A DNA stretch of 64,000 nt from Gilliamella apis. Lineage in GTDB: Bacteria > Pseudomonadota > Gammaproteobacteria > Enterobacterales > Orbaceae. The position numbers were made by a program, and so were the translations under genes. The notes beneath the pieces are model-generated. The model worked only from the letters and a program-made list of their open reading frames with translations, was not told the DNA's origin and did not search any database. Shown here one piece after another: positions 23,027 through 33,077 of this stretch (positions within the stretch are counted from its first letter, which is position 1; the number at the start of each line of letters is the position of its first letter). The stretch is taken from positions 2,480,001-2,544,000 of the forward strand of contig NZ_CP132381.1 of the NCBI RefSeq assembly GCF_030758615.1, written 5' to 3'.

Positions 23027-23349
23027 AGTTTGTCTAATGTCTCAACTAATTGTTGATTATTCAATTGTATAACAGGCTGTTTAGCCATCAAAATAAAATC
23101 GATATTAGGAAACTGATGTTGATGGTGACGAAAATATTCTTTAGCTAATCGTTTAATTCGATTACGCTCGTGTGCTCGTTTAACCTGTTTTTTAGCTATA
23201 GCAAAACCTAATCTAGCATGAGCCAGATCATTTTTCCGTGTAACTAAAGTAAGAAAAGGCGAACCTGCACGAATAGATTCTTGAAAGACGCGATTAAAAT
23301 CGAAGGGAGTTAACAAACGTAACTCCCGAGGAAAAGTGAGTTTAGTCAC
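22993..23349 (-). CDS. rnpA: Ribonuclease P protein component RnpA
   Basis: Basic protein subunit of RNase P, which matures tRNA 5' ends. The signature RNR motif is [16 protein letters not shown], preceded by [14 protein letters not shown]. 118 residues (E. coli 119). The start is GTG at 23349, as in E. coli rnpA, and the N-terminus [14 protein letters not shown] matches. It lies 11 bases downstream of rpmH. Confidence 0.96.
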   Translation of the reverse strand: MTKLTFPRELRLLTPFDFNRVFQESIRAGSPFLTLVTRKNDLAHARLGFAIAKKQVKRAHERNRIKRLAKEYFRHHQHQFPNIDFILMAKQPVIQLNNQQLVETLDKLCQQIIKKQRN

Positions 23350-23360
23350 TCAACTTTAAA

Positions 23361-23507
<147 letters not shown>

Positions 23508-23661
23508 TTATATCCAAATCTAATTTATCAACAAGTTGTAGAGTATAAACTCCACAGCATTAATTAAAGAGGCCCGAATTATAGAGGCTATTTTATTTTT
23601 CGTCAATGAGATTTTGATATATAAATTGTAAGGACTGTATTAAATGAATATATCGCCCTTA

Positions 23662-24687
23662 TTAATCATTAATCGCTATGACTCGCTTACTTTTTTCACC
23701 ACCGATTTCACGAGCCAATTTTGGCACAAGATAACCCGATACATTTTTCGCAAGTTGTCTCATAATTTGCTTAGCATTGTCATCATCCACTAAAAAATGA
23801 GCAGCTCCTTGCACTTTATCCAATAAATGGATGTAATAAGGTAAAATGCCTATTGAAAATAATTTATTACTTAAACAAGCTAATACATCAGCATCATCAT
23901 TAACTTTTTTCAATAACACACTTTGATTCAAAACCGTTACCTGATGTTCCTTTAAACGCTTGATAGCATTAGTAACATTATCATCAATTTCATTTGGATG
24001 ATTAATATGAGTAACTAATACAATTTGTAACCTGGTTTTAGCAAATAACCGACACAGTTCGCTAGTAATACGATTAGGTATCACCACAGCTAAACGGCTA
24101 TGAATACGTAAACGCTTGATATGAGGTATTTTCTCTAATTCGGTTATTAAAAAAGCCATTTCGTGATCCTTAGCCATTAACGGATCACCACCTGAAAGGA
24201 TAATTTCATCCAGTTCTGGATGACTTGCAATATACTCCAATGCTGCACCAAGATTTTTTTTAGTGCCTTGATTATCGTGATAAGGAAAATGTCGCCTAAA
24301 ACAATATCGACAATTAATCGCACATGCAGTTTTAATCATTAATAACGCACGATTATGATATTTGTGTAGTAATCCCGGAATAGTATTATTTTGCTCCTCT
24401 AAAGGATCTTCACTAAAACCCGCTACATTAATTAATTCTTTTTCATCACAAAGAACTTGTAGCAACAATGGATCTTGACTATCGCCTTTTTTCATCCGAT
24501 TGATAAAAGCCATAGGAACCCGAAGCGGGAATTGCTTTCTCGCTTGCAACATAGGCAGAGAAATTGCCTCAGGATCTAAATTCAAACAACGATAAAGCTT
24601 TTTGATATCGGTAACGACATTGGCAAGTTCAAAAATCCACTCATCTTTATTTGGTTGTTCAATATTTTGCTGTATAATGTGGCTCAT
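23662..24687 (-). CDS. epmB: EF-P (R)-beta-lysylation factor, lysine 2,3-aminomutase EpmB
   Basis: Radical SAM, PLP-dependent enzyme that turns (S)-alpha-lysine into (R)-beta-lysine for attachment to EF-P. The CxxxCxxC cluster is visible as CAINCRYCFRRHF, followed by the glycine-rich ILSGGDPLM motif and the C-terminal HLLDKVQGAAHF. 341 residues (E. coli 342). It is head to head with efp, its modification target, with 32 bases between start codons. Confidence 0.96.
   Translation of the reverse strand: MSHIIQQNIEQPNKDEWIFELANVVTDIKKLYRCLNLDPEAISLPMLQARKQFPLRVPMAFINRMKKGDSQDPLLLQVLCDEKELINVAGFSEDPLEEQNNTIPGLLHKYHNRALLMIKTACAINCRYCFRRHFPYHDNQGTKKNLGAALEYIASHPELDEIILSGGDPLMAKDHEMAFLITELEKIPHIKRLRIHSRLAVVIPNRITSELCRLFAKTRLQIVLVTHINHPNEIDDNVTNAIKRLKEHQVTVLNQSVLLKKVNDDADVLACLSNKLFSIGILPYYIHLLDKVQGAAHFLVDDDNAKQIMRQLAKNVSGYLVPKLAREIGGEKSKRVIAIND
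24651..24678 (+). promoter_or_regulatory. Probable efp promoter inside the 5' end of epmB
   Basis: TTGGTT (-35) and TATAAT (-10, a perfect match) separated by 16 bases, ending 42 bases before the efp start codon. It lies within the divergent epmB coding region because the gap between the two genes is only 32 bases. Confidence 0.5.
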
Positions 24688-24719
24688 TTTTGTAATTCAG
24701 AATGATAGTTGGAGCTTTT

Positions 24720-25286
24720 ATGGCATCTTTTAGTACTAATGAGTTTAAAGCCGGTCTTAAAATAATGCAAGATGGCGAACCGTGTGTAATTGTTGAAAAT
24801 GAATTTTATAAACCAGGAAAAGGACAAGCAATTAACCGCGTAAAAATAAAAAAATTACTTTCAGGTAAGACTGTTGATAAAACATTCAAATCAGGTGAAT
24901 CCGTTGAAGCCGCTGATGTTGTTGATATGAATTTAACCTATTTATATACTGATGGTGAATTTTGGCATTTCATGAATAACGATACATTTGAGCAACTTTC
25001 TGCTGATGCTAAAGCTGTAGGTGACAATGCTAAATGGTTAGTTGATCAAGCTGAATGTATTTTAACTTTATGGAATGGTCAACCAATTGCGGTAACGCCA
25101 CCAAACTTTGTTGAACTAGAGGTTATTGAAACCGACCCAGGTCTAAAAGGTGATACTGCAGGAACTGGAGGTAAACCAGCGACACTATCAACTGGTGCTG
25201 TAGTACGTGTTCCATTATTTGTACAAATTGGTGAAGTACTTAAAGTTGATACTCGTTCTGGTGAATACGTTTCACGTGTTAAATAA
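24720..25286 (+). CDS. efp: Elongation factor P
   Basis: Relieves ribosome stalling at polyproline stretches. 188 residues from [13 protein letters not shown], the E. coli length; an upstream ATG (24702) is rejected because TTGGAGC directly precedes the ATG at 24720. The modification-site loop reads YKPGKGQA with Lys at residue 34, the residue beta-lysylated by EpmA/EpmB, which agrees with the divergent epmB next door. The C-terminal OB fold ([20 protein letters not shown]) is intact. Confidence 0.97.
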   Translation: MASFSTNEFKAGLKIMQDGEPCVIVENEFYKPGKGQAINRVKIKKLLSGKTVDKTFKSGESVEAADVVDMNLTYLYTDGEFWHFMNNDTFEQLSADAKAVGDNAKWLVDQAECILTLWNGQPIAVTPPNFVELEVIETDPGLKGDTAGTGGKPATLSTGAVVRVPLFVQIGEVLKVDTRSGEYVSRVK

Positions 25287-25313
25287 TATTAACGAGATAT
25301 AAAAGCTATTTTT

Positions 25314-25340
25314 AAAAAGAGGTCAACATGACCTCTTTTT
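25314..25340 (+). terminator. Rho-independent terminator of efp
   Basis: Stem AAAAAGAGGTCA / TGACCTCTTTTT with a 3-base loop and trailing T run, about 30 bases after the efp stop. Confidence 0.88.
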
Positions 25341-25491
25341 TATTTACTAAGTAAGAAAGTTAATATTTATTTTCAGGAAAGGGGTTTTTATTTCAATAAT
25401 GAGGCACAGCTTTTCGACAATTACCTATCCAGCACTCAATCAAACCAGCGAATGGCAATAAACTAACAATATCTAAATTAAGAATTTTAGT

Positions 25492-25977
25492 TTATTTAGC
25501 ACCAATATAATTTAGTTGTCGCCATGATTCATAAACAACTACAGCAACAGAATTAGATAAATTCATACTGCGACTATTGGCGACCATTGGAATTCTAATT
25601 TTTCTATCTTGTGGTAGCTCATCAAGAATGCGATTTGGTAAACCTCGAGTTTCAGGGCCAAACATTAAAAAATCTGCTTGTTTATAATTAACTTCACTAT
25701 GTGGTTTTTGGCCTTTTGTGGTTAAAGCATAAACTTGTGAAGCCAAATCAAGCTGATTTGCCTCTAAAAAATGATCAATATTTTTATAACGTTTTACATC
25801 AACAAATTCTTGATAATCAAGTCCTGCTCGCCTTAGTTTTTTATCGTCCCAAAAAAATCCCATTGGTTCGATAATATGTAAATTAAAACCAGTATTAGCA
25901 CATAAACGAATAATATTACCCGTATTAGCCGGAATTTCAGGTTCAAACAACACAATATTTAAAGGCGCATTCAACAC
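25492..25977 (-). CDS. trmL: tRNA (cytidine/uridine(34)-2'-O)-methyltransferase TrmL
   Basis: SPOUT-class methyltransferase that 2'-O-methylates the wobble base of tRNA-Leu isoacceptors. The trefoil-knot motifs are [20 protein letters not shown] near the N-terminus, [10 protein letters not shown] and [20 protein letters not shown]. About 161 residues from the GTG at 25977, which has an AGAGA stretch upstream; a TTG at 25995 would extend it by six residues. It starts about 18 bases after the cpxA stop and is probably co-transcribed with cpxRA. Confidence 0.92.
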   Translation of the reverse strand: MLNAPLNIVLFEPEIPANTGNIIRLCANTGFNLHIIEPMGFFWDDKKLRRAGLDYQEFVDVKRYKNIDHFLEANQLDLASQVYALTTKGQKPHSEVNYKQADFLMFGPETRGLPNRILDELPQDRKIRIPMVANSRSMNLSNSVAVVVYESWRQLNYIGAK

Positions 25978-25995
25978 AATAATTTCTCTTAACAA

Positions 25996-27375
25996 TTAAT
26001 ATTTTTGAAGTGGTAATACTATCACAATTTTCAGCCCACCTAACTGACTTTTCTCAGCTTTAACTGTGCCATTATCTCGAGTAATAGCATTCGCCACAAT
26101 AGCTAATCCTAACCCAGTACCACCCGACTCTCGGTCTCGAGCTTCATTAGTACGATAAAATGGTCTAAAAATTTGCTCAAGCTCATTATCGGCAACACCT
26201 GGACCGTCATCATCAATGGTAATAACAACTTTTTGTTGTTGAATAGTGAAATTCACCACAATCTTTTGATTTGAATAACGAAATGCGTTTCTTATCACAT
26301 TTTCAAGCGCACTACATAGCGCCTCTGGATAGCACAAAATTGTATGGTTAGAAGGAAAATTTTGTATAGAAAATTGTTTTGCTATTTGATTGGCTTCAAA
26401 AGTCGCATTATCCAGTACATTTTTAAATAATACATCTAATGGTTTAAATTCACGAACTTCATTATTATCATGCTGATTCCTTGCTAAGGATAATAAGTCA
26501 CCTATCATCGAATCAAGCTTTAAAGCTTCATTATTTATCCGCAAAACTTCATTGCTTTCACCTTGCTTACGGCGCAATAACGAAGTTGCCAATTGCAATC
26601 GGGTCAATGGAGTACGTAATTCATGGGAAATATCAGAAAACAGCCGTTGCTGTAGATCTTGCAGCCGTTTCAATTCTCTGAGCATATGGTTAAAACTTGC
26701 TCCTGTGGCTTTATATTCATAAGAACCAACTTTTTCAAGCTCAGGCCACTGTTGTAAATTACCATTTGCAACCTGTTCTGCGGCCAATCTTAACCCTCTT
26801 GCTGGTTTAGCAATACTCCAAGATAACCACAACAAAAATGGTGAACTGGCTAACATGGTTAATGTCAAAAGTAAGAAAGGATGATCAAAAATCAAATTAA
26901 CAAATTGAGATTGAATATCTGATGCAGGCTGTAACAAAAACAGTTGATATTCATCATTAGCATAATGAATAAGGAAAGGACCGATAATTTCTTGGTTATC
27001 ATAAATTTTCTTAGCTGGATCATCAACATCATGCGATTTTTCACTAAAGCTTTTTACTAAATCAATATTTTTAGTATCCGCAGTAATAATTTGCTGATTA
27101 GGTGTAACAATAAATAGGACTTGACCAGTTTTTTGATAATTATCCATTACTACGATAAATCTCATCCACCAGCGAAAACTATCTTTCGGTATCTTAGCGA
27201 GATCCTTTTCAATCTGGCTTGCAAGAACTTTACCACTCTCTTTATCTTTATTCGCCAAATAAGTTAAATTACGTGAGTCGAGTTCGGGTAATACCATTAC
27301 AAGCGCAAGGAAAAAAGCGATAGTAAGTAAGAATATTGTGAAAATTCTAATTGTCAGACGATCAAAAATCCACAT
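25996..27375 (-). CDS. cpxA: Envelope stress sensor histidine kinase CpxA
   Basis: Inner-membrane sensor of misfolded envelope proteins. Two membrane segments (about residues 8-29 and 165-187) flank a periplasmic sensor domain, followed by HAMP, the phospho-acceptor segment SDISHELRTPLTRL, the N box (ENVIRNAFRYSNQ) and the G boxes (DDDGPGV; GGTGLGLAIV). It aligns with E. coli CpxA from end to end, and the 459-residue length is normal. It lies downstream of cpxR in the same orientation. Confidence 0.95.
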   Translation of the reverse strand: MWIFDRLTIRIFTIFLLTIAFFLALVMVLPELDSRNLTYLANKDKESGKVLASQIEKDLAKIPKDSFRWWMRFIVVMDNYQKTGQVLFIVTPNQQIITADTKNIDLVKSFSEKSHDVDDPAKKIYDNQEIIGPFLIHYANDEYQLFLLQPASDIQSQFVNLIFDHPFLLLTLTMLASSPFLLWLSWSIAKPARGLRLAAEQVANGNLQQWPELEKVGSYEYKATGASFNHMLRELKRLQDLQQRLFSDISHELRTPLTRLQLATSLLRRKQGESNEVLRINNEALKLDSMIGDLLSLARNQHDNNEVREFKPLDVLFKNVLDNATFEANQIAKQFSIQNFPSNHTILCYPEALCSALENVIRNAFRYSNQKIVVNFTIQQQKVVITIDDDGPGVADNELEQIFRPFYRTNEARDRESGGTGLGLAIVANAITRDNGTVKAEKSQLGGLKIVIVLPLQKY

Positions 27376-27399
27376 AGATTCTTACCATATTGAAAAAAG

Positions 27400-28119
27400 C
27401 TAATTTTGCAACAAATTATCATTTTGATCTACAACAAATAGATATCCTTTTGAACGCAAGGTTTTAATCCATGGTAAGCCATCACTTCGAGGTGGAAGTT
27501 TTTTACGTAAATTAGAGACATGAACGTCAATTGAGCGTGCTAATGGGATAAATTCTTTCCCCAACACAGTCTCACTAAGAGTATCTCTTGAAATTGTCAC
27601 CCCTTTATTTTCAAGTAATTTAAGTAATACTTGAAATTCAGTGCCAGTTAATTCGATGTATTTGTCATCAAAATAAACAGATTGCTGTTTGGTATTCACC
27701 ACAAGTTTATCAATAGTGTATTGTAATGGTTTTTCATTACTTTCATTACCAACAGTATCCCATCTAGCTCTACGCAATAAAGCGTTAATTCGAGCAATCA
27801 ATTCTCTATCATTGAAAGGTTTAAGAATATAGTCATCAGCGCCAAGTTCAAGTCCATTGATTTTATCGAGTTCGCTATCCTTAGCTGTTAAGAAGATAAC
27901 AGGAACGGTGAATTTACTTCTTAATGAAGACAAAACACTTAATCCATTCATTTCTGGCATCATAATATCAAGTAAAACCAGATCGATGGAATCATCAAAC
28001 TTTTCTAACGCTTCAATACCATTATTTGCAACTTCAACGGTAAATCCTTCCAATTCTAATAATTCACATAACAACGAAGCAATTTCTAAATCATCATCAA
28101 CTACAAGTAATTTGCTCAT
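27400..28119 (-). CDS. cpxR: Response regulator CpxR
   Basis: OmpR-family regulator of the Cpx envelope stress response. The receiver domain has the acidic pocket (residues 8-10), the phospho-acceptor Asp51 in LVLLDIMMPE, and LKPF with the conserved Lys. The C-terminal winged helix ends with DVHVSNLRKKLPPRSDG and IKTLRSKGYLF. 239 residues. The ATG at 28119 has GAGGAT upstream. A candidate CpxR box lies about 110 bases upstream (28228-28242). No cpxP gene is adjacent. Confidence 0.95.
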   Translation of the reverse strand: MSKLLVVDDDLEIASLLCELLELEGFTVEVANNGIEALEKFDDSIDLVLLDIMMPEMNGLSVLSSLRSKFTVPVIFLTAKDSELDKINGLELGADDYILKPFNDRELIARINALLRRARWDTVGNESNEKPLQYTIDKLVVNTKQQSVYFDDKYIELTGTEFQVLLKLLENKGVTISRDTLSETVLGKEFIPLARSIDVHVSNLRKKLPPRSDGLPWIKTLRSKGYLFVVDQNDNLLQN

Positions 28120-28227
28120 TATAATCCTCAATAAGTAATAAAATCCTTAGTTTTTATATCTATTAAATAGACGATAACTAGATTTTATATTTTAGGAAAT
28201 ATTATATAGATATATGAGAAAAATATC

Positions 28228-28242
28228 GTAAATAATTGTTAA
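28228..28242 (+). promoter_or_regulatory. Candidate CpxR box upstream of cpxRA
   Basis: GTAAA-N5-GTTAA, one mismatch from the known consensus GTAAA-N4/5-GTAAA. It lies between the thiI stop and the cpxR start and would allow autoregulation. In AT-rich DNA such a match can occur by chance. Confidence 0.35.
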
Positions 28243-28245
28243 GAT

Positions 28246-29694
28246 TCACAGTTTAAATACTTTAACATTGTTAAAACCTTGCTCGATTAAATAAAGCGCT
28301 TGTAGTTTACTCATTACTCCTTTAGCACAATAAAGTAAATATTGCTTTGATTGATCTAAATCACCAAATTGAGTTGCCAATTTATAAAATGGTATAAGCT
28401 TAACTTCAACATTTTCGATTTCCAGTGGATGCTCCTCTTGCTCTTCTGGCGCCCGAATATCAATGATAACGTGATTATCTTCTAATGTTGTAACGGTATC
28501 AACCTGAGTAATAGTATTATTAGTTTGTTTAGCTATTTCACGAATATCAATATTTTCAGCTTCTGCAACAGCCTTATCTAAAATAGAAAAATCAAAATTT
28601 TGCTCTTCAATCTCTATTTTTTCTTTAACTGCTTTTACTGTTGGACTTTTTGATATGACACCACAAAATTCAGGCATAGTCTTAGCAATATCTTCAGTAC
28701 CTATCTGACGAGCTAGATTAATTATCGTTTCTTTGTCATGGGTGATAAGTGGGCGTAAAATTAATGTATCACTGACATTATCGATTAAACGCAAATTAGT
28801 TAAGGTTTGACTTGATACTTGACCTAACGCTTCGCCTGTAACCAGAGCTTCAACATTATAACGCTGTGCAACTTTAGAGGCTGCACGAATCATCATTCGT
28901 TTTAAGATAACCCCCATCTGGCCATCATCAATTTTTTCTAAAATCTCGCCAACAACATCTGAAAAGTCAATGGCAATAAAACGAACCTTATGAGAGCTTC
29001 CAAATCTATCCCACAAATAATGAGCCATCTGTTTCACGCCAATTTCATGGGTTTTGCCACCTAAATTAAAAAAGCAATAATGGACTCGACAGCCTCGTCT
29101 GATCAGCATATAGCTAGAAACACCAGAATCAAATCCACCAGAAATAAGAGAAATGACATCTTCTTGTGTTCCGGTTGGGAAACCACCTATTCCGGCATGC
29201 CGTTCTTTAACTAGTAGAAGTTTATCTTTATCAATTTCAAGATTAACAGTAATATCTGGACGTGTTAATTTGACTTTAGCAGTAGCAACATGTTGATTAA
29301 GACCACCACCGACATAACGCTCTACCTCAATTGAGGTAAATTCGTGTTTACCTCGTCGTTTAACTCTTACACAAAATGTTTTATTCTCAATTAAAGGCGC
29401 ATAATGATTAAACGCTTTTTCATAAATATCATGTAAATCAGTAAAAGTAAGTTCTTCAACTACTAAAATATGATGGATACCTGGAATTCTTGTTAATAGT
29501 TCTAATATTTGATTTTCACTATTTTCAACTTTAGGGCGAACCTCAATAAAATCCCAATGACGAATAACTGCCACATCATTAATAGCATTCTTTAAAATAT
29601 TACGAATATTACTAGTAAGAATTTTAATAAAACGTAAACGAACGGACTCACTTTTGATGGTAATTTCGGGGAAAAGTTTAACTATAAATTTCAT
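28246..29694 (-). CDS. thiI: tRNA 4-thiouridine synthase ThiI with rhodanese domain
   Basis: Transfers sulfur for 4-thiouridine at position 8 of tRNA and for thiamine thiazole synthesis. Order: ferredoxin-like domain, THUMP domain, PP-loop pyrophosphatase with [13 protein letters not shown], then the enterobacterial C-terminal rhodanese domain with its sulfur-carrying Cys in [17 protein letters not shown]. The second redox Cys is in [12 protein letters not shown]. 482 residues (E. coli 482). Divergent from secG. Confidence 0.97.
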   Translation of the reverse strand: MKFIVKLFPEITIKSESVRLRFIKILTSNIRNILKNAINDVAVIRHWDFIEVRPKVENSENQILELLTRIPGIHHILVVEELTFTDLHDIYEKAFNHYAPLIENKTFCVRVKRRGKHEFTSIEVERYVGGGLNQHVATAKVKLTRPDITVNLEIDKDKLLLVKERHAGIGGFPTGTQEDVISLISGGFDSGVSSYMLIRRGCRVHYCFFNLGGKTHEIGVKQMAHYLWDRFGSSHKVRFIAIDFSDVVGEILEKIDDGQMGVILKRMMIRAASKVAQRYNVEALVTGEALGQVSSQTLTNLRLIDNVSDTLILRPLITHDKETIINLARQIGTEDIAKTMPEFCGVISKSPTVKAVKEKIEIEEQNFDFSILDKAVAEAENIDIREIAKQTNNTITQVDTVTTLEDNHVIIDIRAPEEQEEHPLEIENVEVKLIPFYKLATQFGDLDQSKQYLLYCAKGVMSKLQALYLIEQGFNNVKVFKL

Positions 29695-29872
29695 ACAACT
29701 GCATTTGCCAAGAATAAAAATGGCGACATTATACTGATTTTTCCCTTAAAAACGTACAATTGATTATGATAAATACAGAAAATAATAAAATATACTTGCT
29801 TGTTGCTCACTCTTTCGCTAATATTTCGCATCAATAAATTCTGTTCTATAACATAAAAATTGACAGGTTGAA

Positions 29873-30268
29873 ATGTACGAACTTTTAATTATAGGTTATT
29901 TATTTATCGCACTTGCGATAATCGTTTTAGTGCTAATTCAGCGCGGTAAAGGTGCCGACATGGGCTCATCTTTTGGTGCTGGCGCTTCTGCAACTTTATT
30001 TGGTTCATCAGGAAGTGGCAATTTTCTAACTCGCACAACAACAATACTTGGTGTGTTATTTTTTGTGTTAAGCATTATTTTATCAAATCTTGGCAGCTCA
30101 AAAAACACAACTTCAAGTGATGAGTTCAAAAATATTGGAGATAGTGCTCCAGCGACTACGCAACAAAATACTGAAAGTACTAGCGGTAATAATGGAGAAG
30201 TAATTCCAACTGCTGACCCAGTTATTCAACCACAGAATATTAATCCTACATCAGATATTCCAGAATAA
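29873..30268 (+). CDS. secG: Protein-export membrane protein SecG
   Basis: Small subunit of the SecYEG translocon. Two hydrophobic helices (about residues 2-22 and 52-72) flank the conserved QRGKGADMGSSFGAGASATL and FGSSGSGNFLTR segments. The hydrophilic tail is longer than in E. coli (131 versus 110 residues) but ends with the same TSDIPE-type terminus. The tRNA-Leu(GAG) gene follows 8 bases later, the same arrangement as secG-leuU in E. coli. Confidence 0.96.
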   Translation: MYELLIIGYLFIALAIIVLVLIQRGKGADMGSSFGAGASATLFGSSGSGNFLTRTTTILGVLFFVLSIILSNLGSSKNTTSSDEFKNIGDSAPATTQQNTESTSGNNGEVIPTADPVIQPQNINPTSDIPE

Positions 30269-30276
30269 AAAACGGC

Positions 30277-30362
30277 GCCGTGGTGGTGAAATTGGTAGAC
30301 ACGCTATCTTGAGGGGGTAGTGCTCTAAGAGCATGCGGGTTCAAGTCCCGCCCACGGCACCA
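30277..30362 (+). tRNA. leuU: tRNA-Leu (anticodon GAG)
   Basis: 86-base type II tRNA with encoded CCA. The acceptor stem GCCGTGG (30277-30283) pairs with CCACGGC (30352-30358), followed by discriminator A and CCA. The D-arm GGTGAAATTGGTAGACAC, anticodon loop CTTGAGG (anticodon GAG), a long variable arm and the T-loop GGTTCAAGTCC are all regular. It follows secG as in E. coli. The region downstream is accessory DNA. Confidence 0.97.
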
Positions 30363-30520
30363 ATTCAATATTCATTAACATTCTTTTAAATCCTTTAAAA
30401 CACATCAAAACTAACAAATACAAGGCTTAAAGCCTATTTTGTTATTCATTAAGCATCAGTAAGATACATTTACTATCAGTAATTTTTAGTTATATGATTA
30501 GGAAAAACAACCCTTAAATA

Positions 30521-30959
30521 ATAAATAAGAAACAGTTAAATGTCTTTGCCCCAAAAATCATAAATTCAAGTGGTAATAAAATAATACTAATTTATGCTTT
30601 ACCGTTTATGCTATTTGCTTTCGCCTTACTTTTATTTATAAGTTTTAATATTTCAGTCTTTAATTATGTTATAGCTACTATGAGCTATGGTTTAGGTGAA
30701 GGACTGTTTCAAAGTTCATTAATTCAGATAGCAATGGCTCAAAAAAAAAGATAAACAATCCACCATTGGAAGTTTGTTAAGACTTTTTCAAAATGAAGGA
30801 ATTATTATAGGGGTGGCATATTCTTTAAGGTTATTAGAAATAAATAGGTCTTCTTTAGAGAATATTTCTACCTATCTAAAATTATGAGATATTACTTTTG
30901 GTATACTCTCTATCATGTTTTTTTATTTATATTTTTCTTTATTTAGAATAAAAAAATAA
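30521..30959 (+). pseudogene. Remnant of an MFS transporter (C-terminal part)
   Basis: About 145 codons of a membrane carrier can be read in two frames. The first segment (frame of 30521) gives two hydrophobic helices (LIYALPFMLFAFALLLFIS; then VFNYVIATMSYGLGEG) and stops at 30752 just after a run of nine A (30741-30749). The adjacent frame continues with KDKQSTIGSLLRLFQNEG, meets a TGA at 30885 and finishes with another hydrophobic helix up to a TAA at 30957. The N-terminal two thirds is missing. A slip in the poly-A tract and the internal stop show that it is dead. Confidence 0.7.
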
Positions 30960-31265
30960 ATACAGTCTCATTTTTAATGCTGTGGTTAACAAAGCAAATA
31001 AATTATTGTTCAAGACAAATCAATTTTTTATTTTTAATTTATCATAAGAATAACGTTATAAAACTGGTATGAATTAGTATAGCCTATCTACAATTTACTA
31101 ATAATTTACATCCCATAAATGAAGTCTAAATCCTCTCAAGATACAAAATTATATTAACTACACAAAAATATTGCCTTTGCTTATAAACAATCTTATTCTT
31201 ATATAATCATATATAAGATTATATAAATTTCGATATTGTTTCCTAACTGTTGAAGACCAGATGCT
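30960..31265. other. Intergenic region before the McrB-like gene
   Basis: About 300 AT-rich bases with a partly repeated tract near 31200 (TATATAATCATATATAAG type). Presumably holds the promoter of the restriction genes. No gene was seen. Confidence 0.5.
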
Positions 31266-33077
31266 ATGCAAGAAGAATTCGTAGAAAAAAGAAGTGATGT
31301 TATCAAAAATTTTCTAACCCTTTATCACAGTTTGATTAGTGGCAATAACAAAACTGACGTTTTAAAACTTTATAGTAGGGGGGAATGGTTTGCTGTTGAA
31401 AAAATTGGCAACAAACTATTTTTTGGACCAAGCCGTTTCGTAGGTTATAAAAACAATTCCATTGAAATCCATAAAAATAATAAGAATAAAGATGGCAGGC
31501 AGACAAATAAAATTTTATTAAAACGATTACTTTATTCAAAAATAGAGGATAATGAATTTTTAATTAATCAATTTCAAAAATTTATTAGCCCGTTTACGCA
31601 AGGAATAGAGAAAACAAAATTCTTTATACCAAATAATATTGACCTTTCTGATTTAAATGCTAATAGCGCTTGTTATTTTATTTCTCCGACTCATTGTTCT
31701 AAATTCAAAAAAAAAGCATGGAATAGTTTTTTGAACAATGAGATTATGGCTATTGGTTGGAAAGATGAAGATTATTCTAATTCTACAGCTGAAGAAATAA
31801 AAAATTCTTATCCGGAAAAATCACCAGCAATTCAAGCATTTAAAAATATAAAAGATATCAAATATGGCGATATAATTTGCACTACAAACAATAATCATGG
31901 ATTATGGGGTATTGGTGTTGCGCTATCTTCCTACCGATATAAAAAAAATATTCATTTTGCAGGAGAAGATGAACAAAATAACCGTTGTTTCTATTCACAC
32001 TATGTAGATGTTGCTTGGCTTAGCTATGATGCTACTAAAAATGAGTATATTAAATCTTCGGACTTAAAGATTACTGAACCAGAAACTATATGGCCGCCTT
32101 TGGGGACACTATTTAAGTCACAAACTATTCCCGGATGTATATTAAATTATCTATTTAAAGAAAATATAGAAAACGTTAATGATATGAATGATTTAAAAAA
32201 ATATATTGAGTTACTCAAAAATAAACAACAAATTATCCTTCAAGGTGCTCCTGGAACTGGAAAGACCTATACAGCAAAAAATATTGCTGAACAACTCATT
32301 TTTGGCAAGGTCTCTTCAGATAAAAATGAGCAAGCATCTAATTTACGATCTCATGAACAATTTAAACTCATCCAATTTCATTCTGCCTATACCTATGAAG
32401 ACTTTGTGCGAGGAATTGAAGTAAAAACAGAAAATGGCCAACCTCAATATATTACGAGAGATAAACTATTTATAGAAATGGCTAAAAAAGCATCGGCTGA
32501 TCCTAAAAAAAAATATATTTTGATCATTGATGAAATAAACCGAGCAAATCTTCCTGCTGTATTGGGCGAATTAATTTATGCACTAGAGTATCGAGGCGAA
32601 CAAGTCGAAAGTATGTATGCGGTTAATGATGATAATAGGCTAACCATTCCTCCTAATCTTTATATTATTGGCACAATGAATACTGCTGATCGCAGTGTCG
32701 GACAGATTGATTATGCTATTCGTCGTCGTTTTGCATTTATTGACATATTACCAACATCTTTACAAGCCAATTTTAAAAAGGATTTATTCATAGATATTTC
32801 TGAATTATTTATTAAAAGTTATGAAGAATATGAAAAAAATAAAATATTGAATCCATCAATATATTTGTCTGATGAATTTCGAGTTGAAGATGTTTGGTTA
32901 GGGCAAAGCTACTTTATAATAAATGGTAAAGATGAAAAGAATATAACTCAAACACGCCTTCAATATGAAATAATTCCTATTTTGAAGGAATATATAAAGG
33001 ATGGCATTTTTAAAGATGTCGATGGTGTAAAAACTAAAATTAAAGAAATCGAAAATAAATACTCGAATCAACCATGA
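31266..33077 (+). CDS. mcrB: McrB-type restriction GTPase with an EVE-like N-terminal domain
   Basis: Motor subunit of a modification-dependent McrBC restriction system. The AAA+ domain occupies the C-terminal half: Walker A GAPGTGKT at about residue 330, Walker B YILIIDEINRANLPAVLGEL, and the McrB signature MNTADRSVGQIDYAIRRRF. The N-terminal half differs from E. coli McrB. Residues 1-110 form an unrecognised module containing FFGPSRFVGYKNN, and residues about 135-260 (IMAIGWKDEDY; YGDIICTTNNNHGLWGIGVA) resemble an EVE/PUA-like fold, a class that reads modified bases. Target recognition therefore probably differs from the classical protein. 603 residues. Its stop overlaps the mcrC start (ATGA). 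Confidence 0.85.
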   Translation: MQEEFVEKRSDVIKNFLTLYHSLISGNNKTDVLKLYSRGEWFAVEKIGNKLFFGPSRFVGYKNNSIEIHKNNKNKDGRQTNKILLKRLLYSKIEDNEFLINQFQKFISPFTQGIEKTKFFIPNNIDLSDLNANSACYFISPTHCSKFKKKAWNSFLNNEIMAIGWKDEDYSNSTAEEIKNSYPEKSPAIQAFKNIKDIKYGDIICTTNNNHGLWGIGVALSSYRYKKNIHFAGEDEQNNRCFYSHYVDVAWLSYDATKNEYIKSSDLKITEPETIWPPLGTLFKSQTIPGCILNYLFKENIENVNDMNDLKKYIELLKNKQQIILQGAPGTGKTYTAKNIAEQLIFGKVSSDKNEQASNLRSHEQFKLIQFHSAYTYEDFVRGIEVKTENGQPQYITRDKLFIEMAKKASADPKKKYILIIDEINRANLPAVLGELIYALEYRGEQVESMYAVNDDNRLTIPPNLYIIGTMNTADRSVGQIDYAIRRRFAFIDILPTSLQANFKKDLFIDISELFIKSYEEYEKNKILNPSIYLSDEFRVEDVWLGQSYFIINGKDEKNITQTRLQYEIIPILKEYIKDGIFKDVDGVKTKIKEIENKYSNQP

